Positions 9,086-19,722 of a stretch of DNA of 64,000 nucleotides are shown piece after piece; within the stretch, counting starts at the first letter, position 1; every line of letters begins with the position of its first letter. Below the pieces are notes generated by a model. It made no database searches. It saw only the letters and a program-made list of their open reading frames with translations, and was not told the origin of the DNA. Position numbers and translations under genes: made by a program. Origin of the DNA: Nonomuraea africana (lineage in GTDB: Bacteria > Actinomycetota > Actinomycetes > Streptosporangiales > Streptosporangiaceae); the NCBI RefSeq assembly GCF_014873535.1, contig NZ_JADBEF010000001.1:310001-374000 (forward strand), given 5' to 3'.

Positions 9086-9620
9086 GGTGAGACGGGGCCG
9101 AACTGGCGAAACGGTCAAGAAGTACCTTGCGGAAGACGGTCCCGTCGCGCCACCGGTGGCGGCAAGCCGGCAGCAGCAGAAACATGCCCAGCGCAATGGC
9201 TGGGTAGATGAACCAGCCGAGTGCGCCGCCAAGTGCGTAGCCGATCACGTCGGCGGTAGAGTGCAGTCGGCCGTGGCGGACGTAGCGCGGATCAGCGATC
9301 CGAGAGCAGACCGGGGTTGCGGGCGAGATGAGTATAGATCCATTGCCGGCTTGCCACATGGCTGCGTGGCGATGAGCGTATACCGGGCGACCGCGGTACA
9401 GGGGTCTGCGCCGATGGGGTCGGACTGCACGGTTTCGGAGAACACCGCGGTGGGGAAGGTCCGTGCAGCGGTTGTCAGGAGGAGCGAGATTGGCCGCCTG
9501 CAGGCCAGGGTCAACGCCACCACCAGGGGCAACGTCGACACCTTCAACGCCAATAACCACACAGCACGCCTGGGTCGGTATCGCTCCCTCGAAGCAGGAA
9601 CCAAACGATGGGAGACTGAG
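9086..9620. other. no intact gene; decayed sequence
   Basis: No frame here has convincing start, RBS and homology. On the minus strand near 9130-9260 there is a hydrophobic frame (ALGGALGWFIYPAIALGMFL) that could be one helix of a decayed small membrane protein, but it is not placed in a family. The last 15 nt carry the ribosome binding site (GGGAG at 9610-9614) of the glyoxalase-fold gene. Confidence 0.4.
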
Positions 9621-11462
<1,842 letters not shown>

Positions 11463-11684
11463 GGGGTCCAAGGTTGTTTACCCCCTGCCACCAGACCTGC
11501 GGCGCGGCAGGGGTTGCTGGCAGCTCACCTGGGCCTTTGGAACATTCCCACGTTTTGTCCTTCACCGAATATTCAACGTCTGTCATCAAAGCCACAGCTA
11601 GACGGAATGATCCATTCATTTGGCGGCTTGTGTGCTTTTTGTCAGTCTTGTTCGGCTTGATCGCGAGCCACAGAGTCCTGGGAC

Positions 11685-12986
11685 ATGAGACATCCCACGC
11701 GTCTGATGGCCATCCTCTTCCTGCTCATGGCAGGACTGGCCACCACAACCCCCCAAGCGGCGAACGCGCAAGCCGCCACCCTGCAGGAGGCGGTCATCGC
11801 CGCCATGACCGAAACCTCGCAGTCAGCCGGCTCCTCCCTGGCCGCCGCCGGTGCGGGCTTCGAGGTCAACATCCAACGCCAGGCCCCCGGCTGGGCTTTC
11901 GGCTCCGGCGTCATCAAGGCGCCGGCCGAGGAGGGAGCCCACCCCGAGGGCTGGATGTTCCTGGCCCGGCTCACCTACGGCTCCTGGACGGCCGCGCTCG
12001 ACGGCACCGCCGCCTTCGCCGACCTGGCCACCGCGGCTCCCGAGGGCGTGGTCTCCTTAGGGGAGAAGCAGACCTTCGCGAGCAACGCCCGGCAGCAGAG
12101 CCAGTCGCTCGCAGCCACCGTCGACACCGGCCTGGGCCTGCCCTGGCGGCAGGGCGCCTCCTGGCTGCTGATCGGCGGCCCGCACGGCTGGTCCGGCAGC
12201 CCCCGCCCCTGGTCCAGCCTGGACTTCGACTCGCGAGCCGCCAACCGCGACGTGCTCGCCGCGAGCCCCGGCCGCGCCTACTGGGTCTGCTCCAACGGCG
12301 GCCACATCCGCATCATTCACGACAACGGCTACACCACCGAGTACTACCACCTGCTCAACGAGATCAAGCCGAACGGCGAGCGCGTCAACACGGGCGACTA
12401 CCTGGGCATGACCTCCACCCGCGTGCCCTGCGGCGGCTCGGCGGGCAGCAACCACGTGCACTTCTCCGTCCGCGAGAGCGGCCAGTTCATCTCCCTCGAA
12501 GGCCGCACGGTGGGCGGCTGGACCTGGCACGAGGGCGGCGCCGCCTACGGCGGCTACGCCACCCGGGGCACCGAACGCAGGAACGTGGGGACCTATCTGG
12601 TCAACTACGGCCCGTCCGGCGGGCCCGGTGAGCCGAAGGTCTTCGAGAACCAGCAGAACTGGAACATCCCCGACCTCAGCTGGGCCGAGTCGTACATCAC
12701 CGTCTCCGGCGTCGGCGGCAATGCCCCTGCCAACCTGCAGATCTACGCCGACGTGCACCATGGCTGGCGTGGCGACCTGCGGCTGCGGCTGATCGCTCCG
12801 GACGGGCGCTCCTACCTGCTGCGCACCCCGGACCCGGACGACAACGGCACCGTGATCCACGAGATCTACACCCGCGACGCCAGCGCCACACGCGCCGACG
12901 GCCGGTGGATCCTGCGCGCCGAGGACGTGGACGCCAACCACTCCGGCTACATCGACGCCTGGCGGCTGACCTTCCCGGCCAGCTGA
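11685..12986 (+). CDS. secreted M23 beta-lytic metallopeptidase with C-terminal P-domain
   Basis: The product has 433 residues. A signal peptide is clear (RLMAILFLLMAGLATTTPQA, cut near ANAQA). The catalytic part resembles LasA/beta-lytic peptidases of M23: GGPHGW (His167), SSLDFDS (Asp180), YYHLLNE (catalytic His) and NHVHFSV (His257, His259). Together they form the zinc site and the general base. The usual target is glycine-rich peptidoglycan bridges of other bacteria, so it acts outside the cell. Residues 310-433 (KVFENQQNWNIPD to AWRLTF) match the proprotein-convertase P-domain, often found on secreted actinomycete proteases. There is no operon; it is followed by a helix-turn-helix regulator. 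Confidence 0.9.
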   Translation: MRHPTRLMAILFLLMAGLATTTPQAANAQAATLQEAVIAAMTETSQSAGSSLAAAGAGFEVNIQRQAPGWAFGSGVIKAPAEEGAHPEGWMFLARLTYGSWTAALDGTAAFADLATAAPEGVVSLGEKQTFASNARQQSQSLAATVDTGLGLPWRQGASWLLIGGPHGWSGSPRPWSSLDFDSRAANRDVLAASPGRAYWVCSNGGHIRIIHDNGYTTEYYHLLNEIKPNGERVNTGDYLGMTSTRVPCGGSAGSNHVHFSVRESGQFISLEGRTVGGWTWHEGGAAYGGYATRGTERRNVGTYLVNYGPSGGPGEPKVFENQQNWNIPDLSWAESYITVSGVGGNAPANLQIYADVHHGWRGDLRLRLIAPDGRSYLLRTPDPDDNGTVIHEIYTRDASATRADGRWILRAEDVDANHSGYIDAWRLTFPAS

Positions 12987-13058
12987 CGGTTCGCCTGGAC
13001 CTTGCGGTGGGAGGATTGTACCCTCGGGAAGATTCCCCCGATCAGGGTAGAAAGCACC

Positions 13059-13940
13059 ATGGCGCACTCCTTCCACCAGGCCCTTTCCGCCGCCATCGAA
13101 GCCCGCGGGCTCACCCTGGAGCGCCTGCGGGCGCACCTGGCCGAGCAGGGCCACACCGTCAGTGCCGCCACTCTGTCCGGCTGGCAGCGGGGCCGCATCC
13201 GCCCGGGACGCCATCGGTCGGTGCGGGCCATCGCCGGCCTGGAAACCATTCTGGGCCTGCCCGAATACAGCCTGGTCTCCCTCATCGGGCCGCCGCGCCA
13301 GGCCGGGGCGGCGACCCCCGGCAAGCCCGTGGCGCACGAGCAGCTCTGCCCGGCCGGTCCCAGCGTGCGCCCCCTGCTGGCCGGTCTCGGCGGAGAGCAG
13401 CGCCCCCTGCTGCGCACCCTCACCTGCCATGACCACATCGTCGTCGGCGAACGGCGGGACGAGCGCCTCGTGCGCACCACCCTCACGCTCAAGTCCGTCG
13501 GCTCCGGAGTCGACCGCTACGTCGCCATCCACTACAACGAGCACGGTCGCCCGCCGCACGACCTGCACGTGAACGCCTGCCAGATCGGCGAGGTGCGCAC
13601 GGATCCGGCCAACGGCCTGGTCGCCGCCGAGTTGCTGTTCGACCGGCCGCTGGCGGCGGGCGAGACCTACGTGCTGGACTACACCTTCTCCTACCGGCCG
13701 CCCGGCCCGCCCGCGGACTGCCGCTACCGCTGGTTCCGCCAGTGGGCGGGCTTCTACCTGCTGACGGTCGAGTTCACCCGCCCCGCCATACCGGCCAAGT
13801 TGTATCGAACCTGGCAACCCTCCGGCACCGCACCGCTGGTGAGCCTGGCTCCCATCCGGCTCATCGCCGGAACCAGCGCGCACATCGCCGAGACCGACCA
13901 GCGTCCTGGCCTGGCCGGACTGCGCTGGGAATGGAGCTAA
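13059..13940 (+). CDS. helix-turn-helix (XRE-like) regulator
   Basis: The product has 293 residues. The first 70 residues form an XRE/Cro-type helix-turn-helix (LTLERLRAHLAEQGHTVSAA, TLSGWQRGRIRPGRH, LETILGLPEYSLVSLIG). The remaining part, beta-rich and with conserved-looking RWFRQWAGFYLLTVEF, is not assigned to a family. ATG 13059 is preferred over an in-frame upstream start at 13002 because the helix-turn-helix begins right after it. It sits 70 nt downstream of the M23 peptidase on the same strand and may control it, but nothing in the sequence proves this. Confidence 0.7.
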   Translation: MAHSFHQALSAAIEARGLTLERLRAHLAEQGHTVSAATLSGWQRGRIRPGRHRSVRAIAGLETILGLPEYSLVSLIGPPRQAGAATPGKPVAHEQLCPAGPSVRPLLAGLGGEQRPLLRTLTCHDHIVVGERRDERLVRTTLTLKSVGSGVDRYVAIHYNEHGRPPHDLHVNACQIGEVRTDPANGLVAAELLFDRPLAAGETYVLDYTFSYRPPGPPADCRYRWFRQWAGFYLLTVEFTRPAIPAKLYRTWQPSGTAPLVSLAPIRLIAGTSAHIAETDQRPGLAGLRWEWS

Positions 13941-14054
13941 AGGAGGCCACCGGCGACGAGCTCCGCCACCGCGTTGGCCGTATCCGGGCTGTGACCCACA
14001 GCGGCAGCCGCCGGGCCTGAAGGCGCATTTCGAATCGGAACGAGTTGATCCGCC

Positions 14055-14231
14055 TTCGACACGCTCGCCTACAAGGACCGCAACCTGGTCGAGCGGTGTT
14101 TCGCCAAGCTCAAGCAGTGGCGAGCCGTCGCCACCCGCTTCGACAAGCTCGCCGACCGCTACCTCGCGGGCGTCACGATCGCATCGATCATGCTCTGGCT
14201 CCGCCAAACCGAATTATCAGACAGGCCTTAG
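14055..14231 (+). mobile_element. IS5-like DDE transposase, C-terminal fragment
   Basis: The frame reads FDTLAYKDRNLVERCFAKLK, then QWRAVATRFDKLADRYLAGV and IASIMLWLR to a TAG at 14229-14231. RNLVERCFxKLKQWR is the hallmark end of IS5-family (IS1647/IS4811-like) transposases, including the last catalytic Glu. There is no start or upstream catalytic Asp residues, so it is a remnant. Confidence 0.75.
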
Positions 14232-14742
14232 CACGAGACCGTAGGCCGCGGCGGTCCTGGTGTGGACGGTACGGGTCTGGTCGAGCCAGAACGCGTAGCC
14301 GGACTGGCGTGAACTGGCGGGCAGGAGCTTGGCGACCCCAATCATCAGCGGGTTGAGCCCTTGCCCGTCGAGCGCTTCACTCTGGCGCTGCTCCTTTCGC
14401 CCCGCCTCAGGCACGCCACGCGACCGTGCTGATCAGCGAGGCGTTCTATGGGCCGCTGCAGTACCTGGAGAGGTCCATACGCACCGCCACGAGCAGCCGT
14501 CCTGATCGTCATGTTCGTAGACGCAGACTGGTGCGTGACCCAAAGCGACTGCTCCGGAGCGACGGTGATGGGTGCGGGCGGCGACCGCGACGGCTGGGCC
14601 GCAGCCGTCGAAAGCTGTTCTGCGTCGGTCACAGGCGCGAATTCATGCTATTTATCGCACACTATTTCGGAGTTATCCTTTCGCCAATCTCACAGATTCA
14701 TGCTCTTCATTCGGCGTGAATTTCTTTCCGAAAGGCGACGAG
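14232..14742. other. intergenic/decayed stretch, AT-richer 3' half
   Basis: A minus-strand frame at 14217-14414 (LLPASSRQSGYAFWLDQTRT) is not recognised and has no RBS. From about 14630 to 14730 base composition turns clearly AT-richer than its neighbours. That fits an upstream region for the gene at 14743, whose likely ribosome binding site is AAAGG (14731-14735). No clear -35/-10 pair was found. Confidence 0.4.
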
Positions 14743-15027
14743 ATGGTACGCGCAATCCTCGTGATGTTACCGACGCTATCCCCAGCCGCCGCTGACGCTT
14801 CACTGGCACGGGCGATCTGGCTGTGGGGCAGGGCGACCGCGTCGGCGGTTGTCGTCGACTGGTCCGTCCAGCACGGCTTCAAGGAGATCTTCGGCTCCGT
14901 CCTCCGTGACGTGACCTCCGGCCTGCCACTGCTCCAGACTCTGAAGGCCAGGGCGCACGGGGCAGGGATCGAGCCCTCCTACGCGGGCGTCGCGATCCGC
15001 CACTACGACGCCTGGCGGAAACTGTGA
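14743..15027 (+). pseudogene. internally deleted paralogue of the downstream GH18-like protein
   Basis: This 94-residue frame begins with a hydrophobic stretch and then reads RAIWLWGRATASAVVVDWSV and, near its end, PSYAGVAIRHYDAWRKL. The downstream protein has RAIWMWEQASYNLVLNPGSR at the start of its barrel and PAFAGVAMHHYDSIRAL at the barrel end, some 280 residues apart. This frame therefore joins the first and last parts of such a barrel with the middle deleted in frame. It has an RBS (AAAGG) and overlaps the next gene (GTGA at 15024), so it may still be translated, but it lacks the catalytic strand. Confidence 0.65.
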
Positions 15028-17195
15028 TCCTGATGGTCGCCGCGCTCGCGCTCGCGGCCACCATGGCGATTCCTGTTCCAGCCGCGGAAGGGCCCGCCGT
15101 GACGATCGACTCCGCTGTCGCAGAGCACGGGGTGGTACGACTGGTCGGGCGCTTTACGGGTGCCTACGACGTGACGCTCGTCGTCGACGGCCGCCGGATC
15201 GAGCGTGTCAGGACCAAGGACGACAATGCCGACGACAGCGGGTCCTGGTCGCACGAGTTCGACACCGGCGGTCTCGACGGCGAGGTGGAGATCTACGCCA
15301 AGGCCACCAATGCGGCCACCCGCTACGGCGTGTGGTCTGCACCCGTCCAGATCAGGGTGGGTGACCCGGCCCCTCGAGTCGGCATCACCGAACCCGCGGA
15401 CGGCGCGAGGCTCACCCAGCCCACGCCGGTGCGGATCTCGGCCAGCGCCGACGCCCGCGTGGTCCGGGTTCGAATCAACGGCGGACCATGGCGGCGAGCA
15501 GCGGGCGCCCACGGGCGATTCGTCACGCTGATCAACCCTGGACAGTACGGCGACGTGATGGCGAGCATCGAGGCGGAGGTTGTCGGCGCCGACGGTGACA
15601 CCACCAGGTCGGCCACCCGCTACGTGGCGCTCGGTAAGGCGAGTCCGCAGCGCCCGGCGCCACACAAGCAGGACAGGGCGATATGGATGTGGGAGCAGGC
15701 TTCCTACAACCTCGTGCTCAACCCTGGATCGCGCCGCCTGTTGGAGACCGCCGTGCCCGAGGTGACCACGCTCTACCTGGGCGTCGACACCTACGCGGGC
15801 AGGGATCTGCTGGAGGACGCCCGTCAGGAGCTGCGCGACGTGCTGGCCTGGGCACACGGGCGGGGCATGAAGGTGCACGCCACCGTGGCCGGCGGGACCC
15901 GCCCGCCGTACCTCGGCGCACTGCCCCGCTACCGCGACCGTGCGGTGGGCGAGATGGAGCGGGTGCTCAACTACAACCTGTCCTCCAAGCCGGAGGAGCG
16001 CTTCGACGGCATCAACGTTGACATCGAGCCGTACAGCCTGCCGTGGTTCGGCACGGCCAAGCCCGAGGTTCAGATCCAGTGGCTGGACACGTTGCGGGCG
16101 ATGATCAGGCGACGGGACGCGTCGGGACAGCCGCTGCTGTTCGGGCCGGCCGTACCGCGCTGGCTGGACACCTCGGCGTGCTGCACCGGCATCTCGTACG
16201 GCGGTGCGACGCGCAGCATGGCGGAGCACATCCAGGCCATGTCCGACTACATCGCGATCATGGACTACCGAGACCAGGCGCTGGGCAGCGCCGGCATCGT
16301 CGCGCACGCGGCGACCGAGCTCGCCTTCGCCGAGCGTATCGGCAAGCCGCTGTCCGTCGTGGTCGGCGTGGAGACGCTGGACATCGCCTCCAGCGGCGAT
16401 CCCTCGAGCATCACGTTCAGGGAAGAGGGCAGGACCTTCATGGAGGCCGAGCTAGGGCAGGTCTACCAAGCCTTCGCCGCCTCTCCGGCGTTCGCGGGCG
16501 TCGCCATGCACCACTACGACTCCATCCGCGCGCTGCCCACCGTCTGGGGGCCGTCGGCCGAATTCCCGCCCATCCCCGCGGACTCCGCGCCGCCTTCGGG
16601 CGTCGCCACCCCGCCCGTGGCCATGGCCTTCGACCATGCGAGCGTCGACCTGTCGTACGGCAGGGCTTCCGACGACACCGAGGTCGAGGCGTACGAGGTG
16701 CACCGGTCGACCGAGGCAGGGTTCACCCCCGGACCGGAGACCATGGCGGCCAGGGCGCGCGGGCTCGCCCACACCGACGTGGGTCTGCTGCCGGGCACCA
16801 CGTATCACTACCGGATCGTCCCGGTCGACGTGGCAGGCAGACGCGGTCCCGCCTCCGCGCCCGTCGCCGTGACGACGGCGGCGACCAACCTCAGGCCGGT
16901 GGTCGTCCGATCCATGGCCGTCACCAGGGCGGGCGGAGTGGCGAGGGTACGGCTGCGCGTCACCGACCTGCGGACGGGCGAGCCCGTCGCGGCCACGGTA
17001 CGCGGCCGGTTCACCCTGTCGGCGGGCCGCTACGTCACCGTCCTCGCGGGAGCCGACGGCTGGGCCACCGCCGACTCCGAGACGCTCAAGCAGTCCTCGG
17101 GCGAGGTCGGCTTCCTGGTGCACAGGATGAGCGTGCCCGGCGGCTACTGGGCAGCCGCCTACGACCGCGATCGCGACATTACCTATAGGTGGTGA
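15024..17195 (+). CDS. secreted GH18-like glycoside hydrolase with FN3 domain
   Basis: The product has 723 residues. There is a signal peptide (ALALAATMAIPVPAAEG), two Ig-like beta modules (about 25-190), then a TIM barrel (about 210-505) with RFDGINVDIEPYSLPW. That strand fits the GH18 DGxxxDxE pattern, with Asn at one position usually Asp. A fibronectin type III module (about 510-615, ending GTTYHYRIVPVDVAGRRGP) and a C-terminal beta domain follow. It probably binds or cleaves an extracellular polysaccharide. It lies directly upstream of a sugar ABC importer and its regulator, which suggests it feeds that system. The start is GTG 15024 or ATG 15033. Exact substrate unknown. Confidence 0.7.
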   Translation: MILMVAALALAATMAIPVPAAEGPAVTIDSAVAEHGVVRLVGRFTGAYDVTLVVDGRRIERVRTKDDNADDSGSWSHEFDTGGLDGEVEIYAKATNAATRYGVWSAPVQIRVGDPAPRVGITEPADGARLTQPTPVRISASADARVVRVRINGGPWRRAAGAHGRFVTLINPGQYGDVMASIEAEVVGADGDTTRSATRYVALGKASPQRPAPHKQDRAIWMWEQASYNLVLNPGSRRLLETAVPEVTTLYLGVDTYAGRDLLEDARQELRDVLAWAHGRGMKVHATVAGGTRPPYLGALPRYRDRAVGEMERVLNYNLSSKPEERFDGINVDIEPYSLPWFGTAKPEVQIQWLDTLRAMIRRRDASGQPLLFGPAVPRWLDTSACCTGISYGGATRSMAEHIQAMSDYIAIMDYRDQALGSAGIVAHAATELAFAERIGKPLSVVVGVETLDIASSGDPSSITFREEGRTFMEAELGQVYQAFAASPAFAGVAMHHYDSIRALPTVWGPSAEFPPIPADSAPPSGVATPPVAMAFDHASVDLSYGRASDDTEVEAYEVHRSTEAGFTPGPETMAARARGLAHTDVGLLPGTTYHYRIVPVDVAGRRGPASAPVAVTTAATNLRPVVVRSMAVTRAGGVARVRLRVTDLRTGEPVAATVRGRFTLSAGRYVTVLAGADGWATADSETLKQSSGEVGFLVHRMSVPGGYWAAAYDRDRDITYRW

Positions 17196-17203
17196 GAGAA
17201 GGA

Positions 17204-17238
17204 ATTCATTCCTATAAATGCCGAAAATAGGAGTGAAT
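17204..17238. repeat. inverted repeat upstream of regulator gene, candidate operator
   Basis: ATTCATTCCTAT (17204-17215) and ATAGGAGTGAAT (17227-17238) are inverted copies with one mismatch, separated by 11 nt. The arms are AT-rich and there is no T-run, so a terminator is unlikely. The repeat ends 6 nt before a consensus -35 box. It may be the binding site of the GntR/LacI-type regulator encoded next to it. Confidence 0.5.
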
Positions 17239-17244
17239 AAGGGA

Positions 17245-17273
17245 TTGACACCCTGATTTGTGCCGAGAAGAAT
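17245..17273 (+). promoter_or_regulatory. predicted promoter for the regulator gene
   Basis: A perfect TTGACA at 17245-17250 is followed after 17 nt by AAGAAT (17268-17273), a weak -10. The first good start codon with a Shine-Dalgarno (GGAGG, 17282-17286) is ATG 17298. The perfect -35 is unusual in this GC-rich setting. Confidence 0.5.
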
Positions 17274-17297
17274 CCCGTTATGGAGGCATTAAATGGA

Positions 17298-18419
17298 ATG
17301 AATTCCCTCCCCCGAGGGAGACGATTCCGCACTCTCGCCGCACGGCTGCGACAGGAAATCGCCCAGGGTCAGTGGCCTGTGGGCGGCAGGCTACCGACAG
17401 AGACCGAACTGGCGAAGACCTACGCCATCGGCGTCAACACCGTGCGGCGAGCGGTCGACCTCCTGGTGGAGGAGGGGCTGGTACGCCGAAAGCAGGGTTC
17501 GGGAACGTTCGTGACCGCCGGTCCTGTCGCGAGCGGGATGACCCGGCCGCGCTTCATCGGCGTACTGGTCCCCTCCACCACCTACTACTTCCCTCGAGTC
17601 GTGCAGGGCATCGAACGAGCGGTCAGCGCCGCGGGCGCTCAACTCGTGCTGGCCTGCTCAGACTACGACCTCGACGTGGAGCTGGCGCAGACCAGGCAGC
17701 TCGTGGATGCCGGGATCTCGGGGCTGCTCCTGGTGCCGAACCTGCACCTCAGCGACGACCCGGCGGCACACCTGGCCGGGCTGCGCTCGCTGCCCGTGCC
17801 GTACGTGCTGGTGGAGCGCCGGCCGCAGGATCCCAGCCTGGCCGATCCCACCTCCTACGTCTGCACCGACGTGCTGGGCGGCGGCTACTCCGCCGTCCAG
17901 CATCTCCATGGCCTCGGCAGGAGCCGGATCGGCTACCTCGGCAGGATCGGCACCGCCACCTCGGAACAGCTCTTCGACGGTTACCGCCGTGCGATCGCCG
18001 ATCTCGGCCTGCCGGAGCTTCCGGCGGCCGTGGCCAGACAGCCTTCCTGGACCGGACCCGACCTCCTCGCATACGCCAACCAGTGCGTCAGGGAGAAGGT
18101 GCGCGGCGTCGTTTGCCTCGGCGACCGCGAAGCCACCGCGCTGCTGCCGTACTTGCGCAGAGTCGGGCTGTCCGTCCCCGACGAGGTCGCGCTGATGGCC
18201 TACGACGACGAGGTCGCCGACCTGGCGGAGGTGCCGATCAGCGCCGTCTCTCCGCCCAAGGAGGAGGTCGGCCGTATGGCGGCCGAAGTGCTGCTCCGCC
18301 GCATCGAACTGGGACCCGTCGCGCCCGTCTGCCGCGTCGTGCTGCAGCCCAGGCTCGCCGTCCGAGCCTCCTGCGGCGCGGCCGCCGGCGCGCTCGTCGA
18401 GGTCCGCGTCCCCACCTGA
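17298..18419 (+). CDS. GntR-HTH / LacI-type sugar-responsive regulator
   Basis: The product has 373 residues. Residues 5-75 form a GntR winged helix (RQEIAQGQWPVGGRLPTETE, VRRAVDLLVEEGLVRRKQGS). Residues 85-370 form a periplasmic-binding-protein-like sensor domain of the LacI/GalR type (FIGVLVPSTTYYFPRVVQGI, RIGYLGRI, ALMAYDDE). This is the AraR-like architecture. It probably represses the downstream ABC importer operon until a sugar is bound. ATG 17298 is chosen because GGAGG stands 11 nt upstream; ATG 17280 is in frame but overlaps that site's lead-in. A 28-nt gap separates it from the binding-protein gene. Confidence 0.85.
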   Translation: MNSLPRGRRFRTLAARLRQEIAQGQWPVGGRLPTETELAKTYAIGVNTVRRAVDLLVEEGLVRRKQGSGTFVTAGPVASGMTRPRFIGVLVPSTTYYFPRVVQGIERAVSAAGAQLVLACSDYDLDVELAQTRQLVDAGISGLLLVPNLHLSDDPAAHLAGLRSLPVPYVLVERRPQDPSLADPTSYVCTDVLGGGYSAVQHLHGLGRSRIGYLGRIGTATSEQLFDGYRRAIADLGLPELPAAVARQPSWTGPDLLAYANQCVREKVRGVVCLGDREATALLPYLRRVGLSVPDEVALMAYDDEVADLAEVPISAVSPPKEEVGRMAAEVLLRRIELGPVAPVCRVVLQPRLAVRASCGAAAGALVEVRVPT

Positions 18420-18447
18420 TCGCTAGAGACCCCCAAGGAGCACGACC

Positions 18448-19722
18448 ATGAGATTTCGCATGCTCGTTTTCGGGCTGGCGACCGTTCTCACCGTCGCAAG
18501 CACGGCCGCCTGCTCAGGATCCGGCCAGGAATCCGGCCCGGTGACCATCCGGCTCGGCTTCTACGCCGCCGCCGGAGACCCCGCCGACAAGACCATGCGG
18601 GAGCTGATCAAGGAGTTCCAGGCCGCCAACCCGTCGATCAGGGTGGAGCTGGAGGTCGCGCCGTACATGCAGTTTTTCCAGCGGGTGCGCACCCAGATCG
18701 CCGGCGGCAAGGCGCCCGACGTGTGGCTGTCCGACGGCGTGCTCGTGCAGGAGTTCGCCGCGCGCAACGCGCTCACCGACCTGAGCGAGCGGATCAAAGG
18801 CGTGAACGCCGCCGACTTCCACGGCCTCGACCTGGCCAAGGACGCCAAGGGGCGGGTCTTCGGCTTTCCGCAGGGCGCGCAGACGCCGGTGCTCTTCTAC
18901 AACAAGAAGATGTTCGCCGAGGCCAAGGTGGAAGAGCCGACGGCCGAGTGGACCTACGACGACCTCGCCGCCGCCGCCAAGAAGCTCACCAAGGACGCCA
19001 ACGGCGACGGCAAGCCCGAACTGTACGGCCTGCGCGCCTACTCTCCCGGCTTCACCGAGAGCTGGTGGCCGATCATCAAGGCGTTCGGCGGTGACATCGT
19101 CAGCGACGGCAACAGCAAGGTCATCATCAACAGCCCGCAGTCGGTGGCCGCGCTCGAGTGGATGCGCACCGCGATGGGCGAGGGCGGCTTCGCGCCCGAC
19201 GTGGTGAACACCCACTCGATGGGAAGCCCGCACGCGATGTTCGCGACCGGACGGGTGGCCATGTCCTACGGCATCTACGCGCGCAGCCTGACGGCCAAGA
19301 ACGCGGGCGTCGACTACGGGGTGGCGCCGCTGCCCAAGGGCCAGGCCGGCCGAGGCAACGTGGCCATCGTCAACTCCTGGGTGATCAGCAAGACCGCCCA
19401 GGGCGCCAAGGCGGACGCCGCCTGGAAATGGATCACCTACTTCTCCGGTGAGGGCCCGCAGAAGCGGTGGGCCAAGCTCGGCGAGGCCATCCCGATCAAC
19501 AAGAGGGTCGCAGCGGCCGAGACACCCGGTGTCTTCCTCGACGCGCTCGCCGACGCTGACGATCTCGGCACCAACGCCGTCTGGTCGGAGTACACGGAAG
19601 CGCTGACCAAGCGGGTCAACGAGGCGCTGTCCGGCACCACGCCCGTCGCTGACGCGCTGGCGACCGGGCAGAACGAGGCGCAGCAGGCCATCGACCGCTT
19701 CATCGCGAGCCAGCCGAAATGA
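18448..19722 (+). CDS. ABC sugar importer, substrate-binding lipoprotein (CUT1)
   Basis: The product has 424 residues. The signal peptide ends in a lipobox (STAACSGSG, Cys22 lipidated), so it is tethered outside the membrane. The body is a MalE/UgpB-type solute-binding fold (EFQAANPSIRVELEVAPYMQ, FPQGAQTPVLFYNKKMFAEA, AMSYGIYARS, AWKWITYFSG). It captures an oligosaccharide or sugar derivative and hands it to the two permeases that follow. AAGGAG lies 8 nt before the ATG. No ATPase gene is present here, so a shared MsiK-type ATPase encoded elsewhere is likely, as is common in actinomycetes. Confidence 0.9.
   Translation: MRFRMLVFGLATVLTVASTAACSGSGQESGPVTIRLGFYAAAGDPADKTMRELIKEFQAANPSIRVELEVAPYMQFFQRVRTQIAGGKAPDVWLSDGVLVQEFAARNALTDLSERIKGVNAADFHGLDLAKDAKGRVFGFPQGAQTPVLFYNKKMFAEAKVEEPTAEWTYDDLAAAAKKLTKDANGDGKPELYGLRAYSPGFTESWWPIIKAFGGDIVSDGNSKVIINSPQSVAALEWMRTAMGEGGFAPDVVNTHSMGSPHAMFATGRVAMSYGIYARSLTAKNAGVDYGVAPLPKGQAGRGNVAIVNSWVISKTAQGAKADAAWKWITYFSGEGPQKRWAKLGEAIPINKRVAAAETPGVFLDALADADDLGTNAVWSEYTEALTKRVNEALSGTTPVADALATGQNEAQQAIDRFIASQPK

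Noticed and set aside
9130-9260. VanZ-like membrane protein
   Set aside because: One hydrophobic stretch only, frames broken, no family residues.
13941-14020. Small gene MELKEATGDELRHRVGRI downstream of the HTH regulator
   Set aside because: Very short, overlaps the regulator's end, no recognisable feature; an AGGAGG in it has no good following frame.
17204-17238. Rho-independent terminator after the GH18-like gene
   Set aside because: AT-rich arms, 11-nt spacer, no T-run; position before a -35 box favours an operator.
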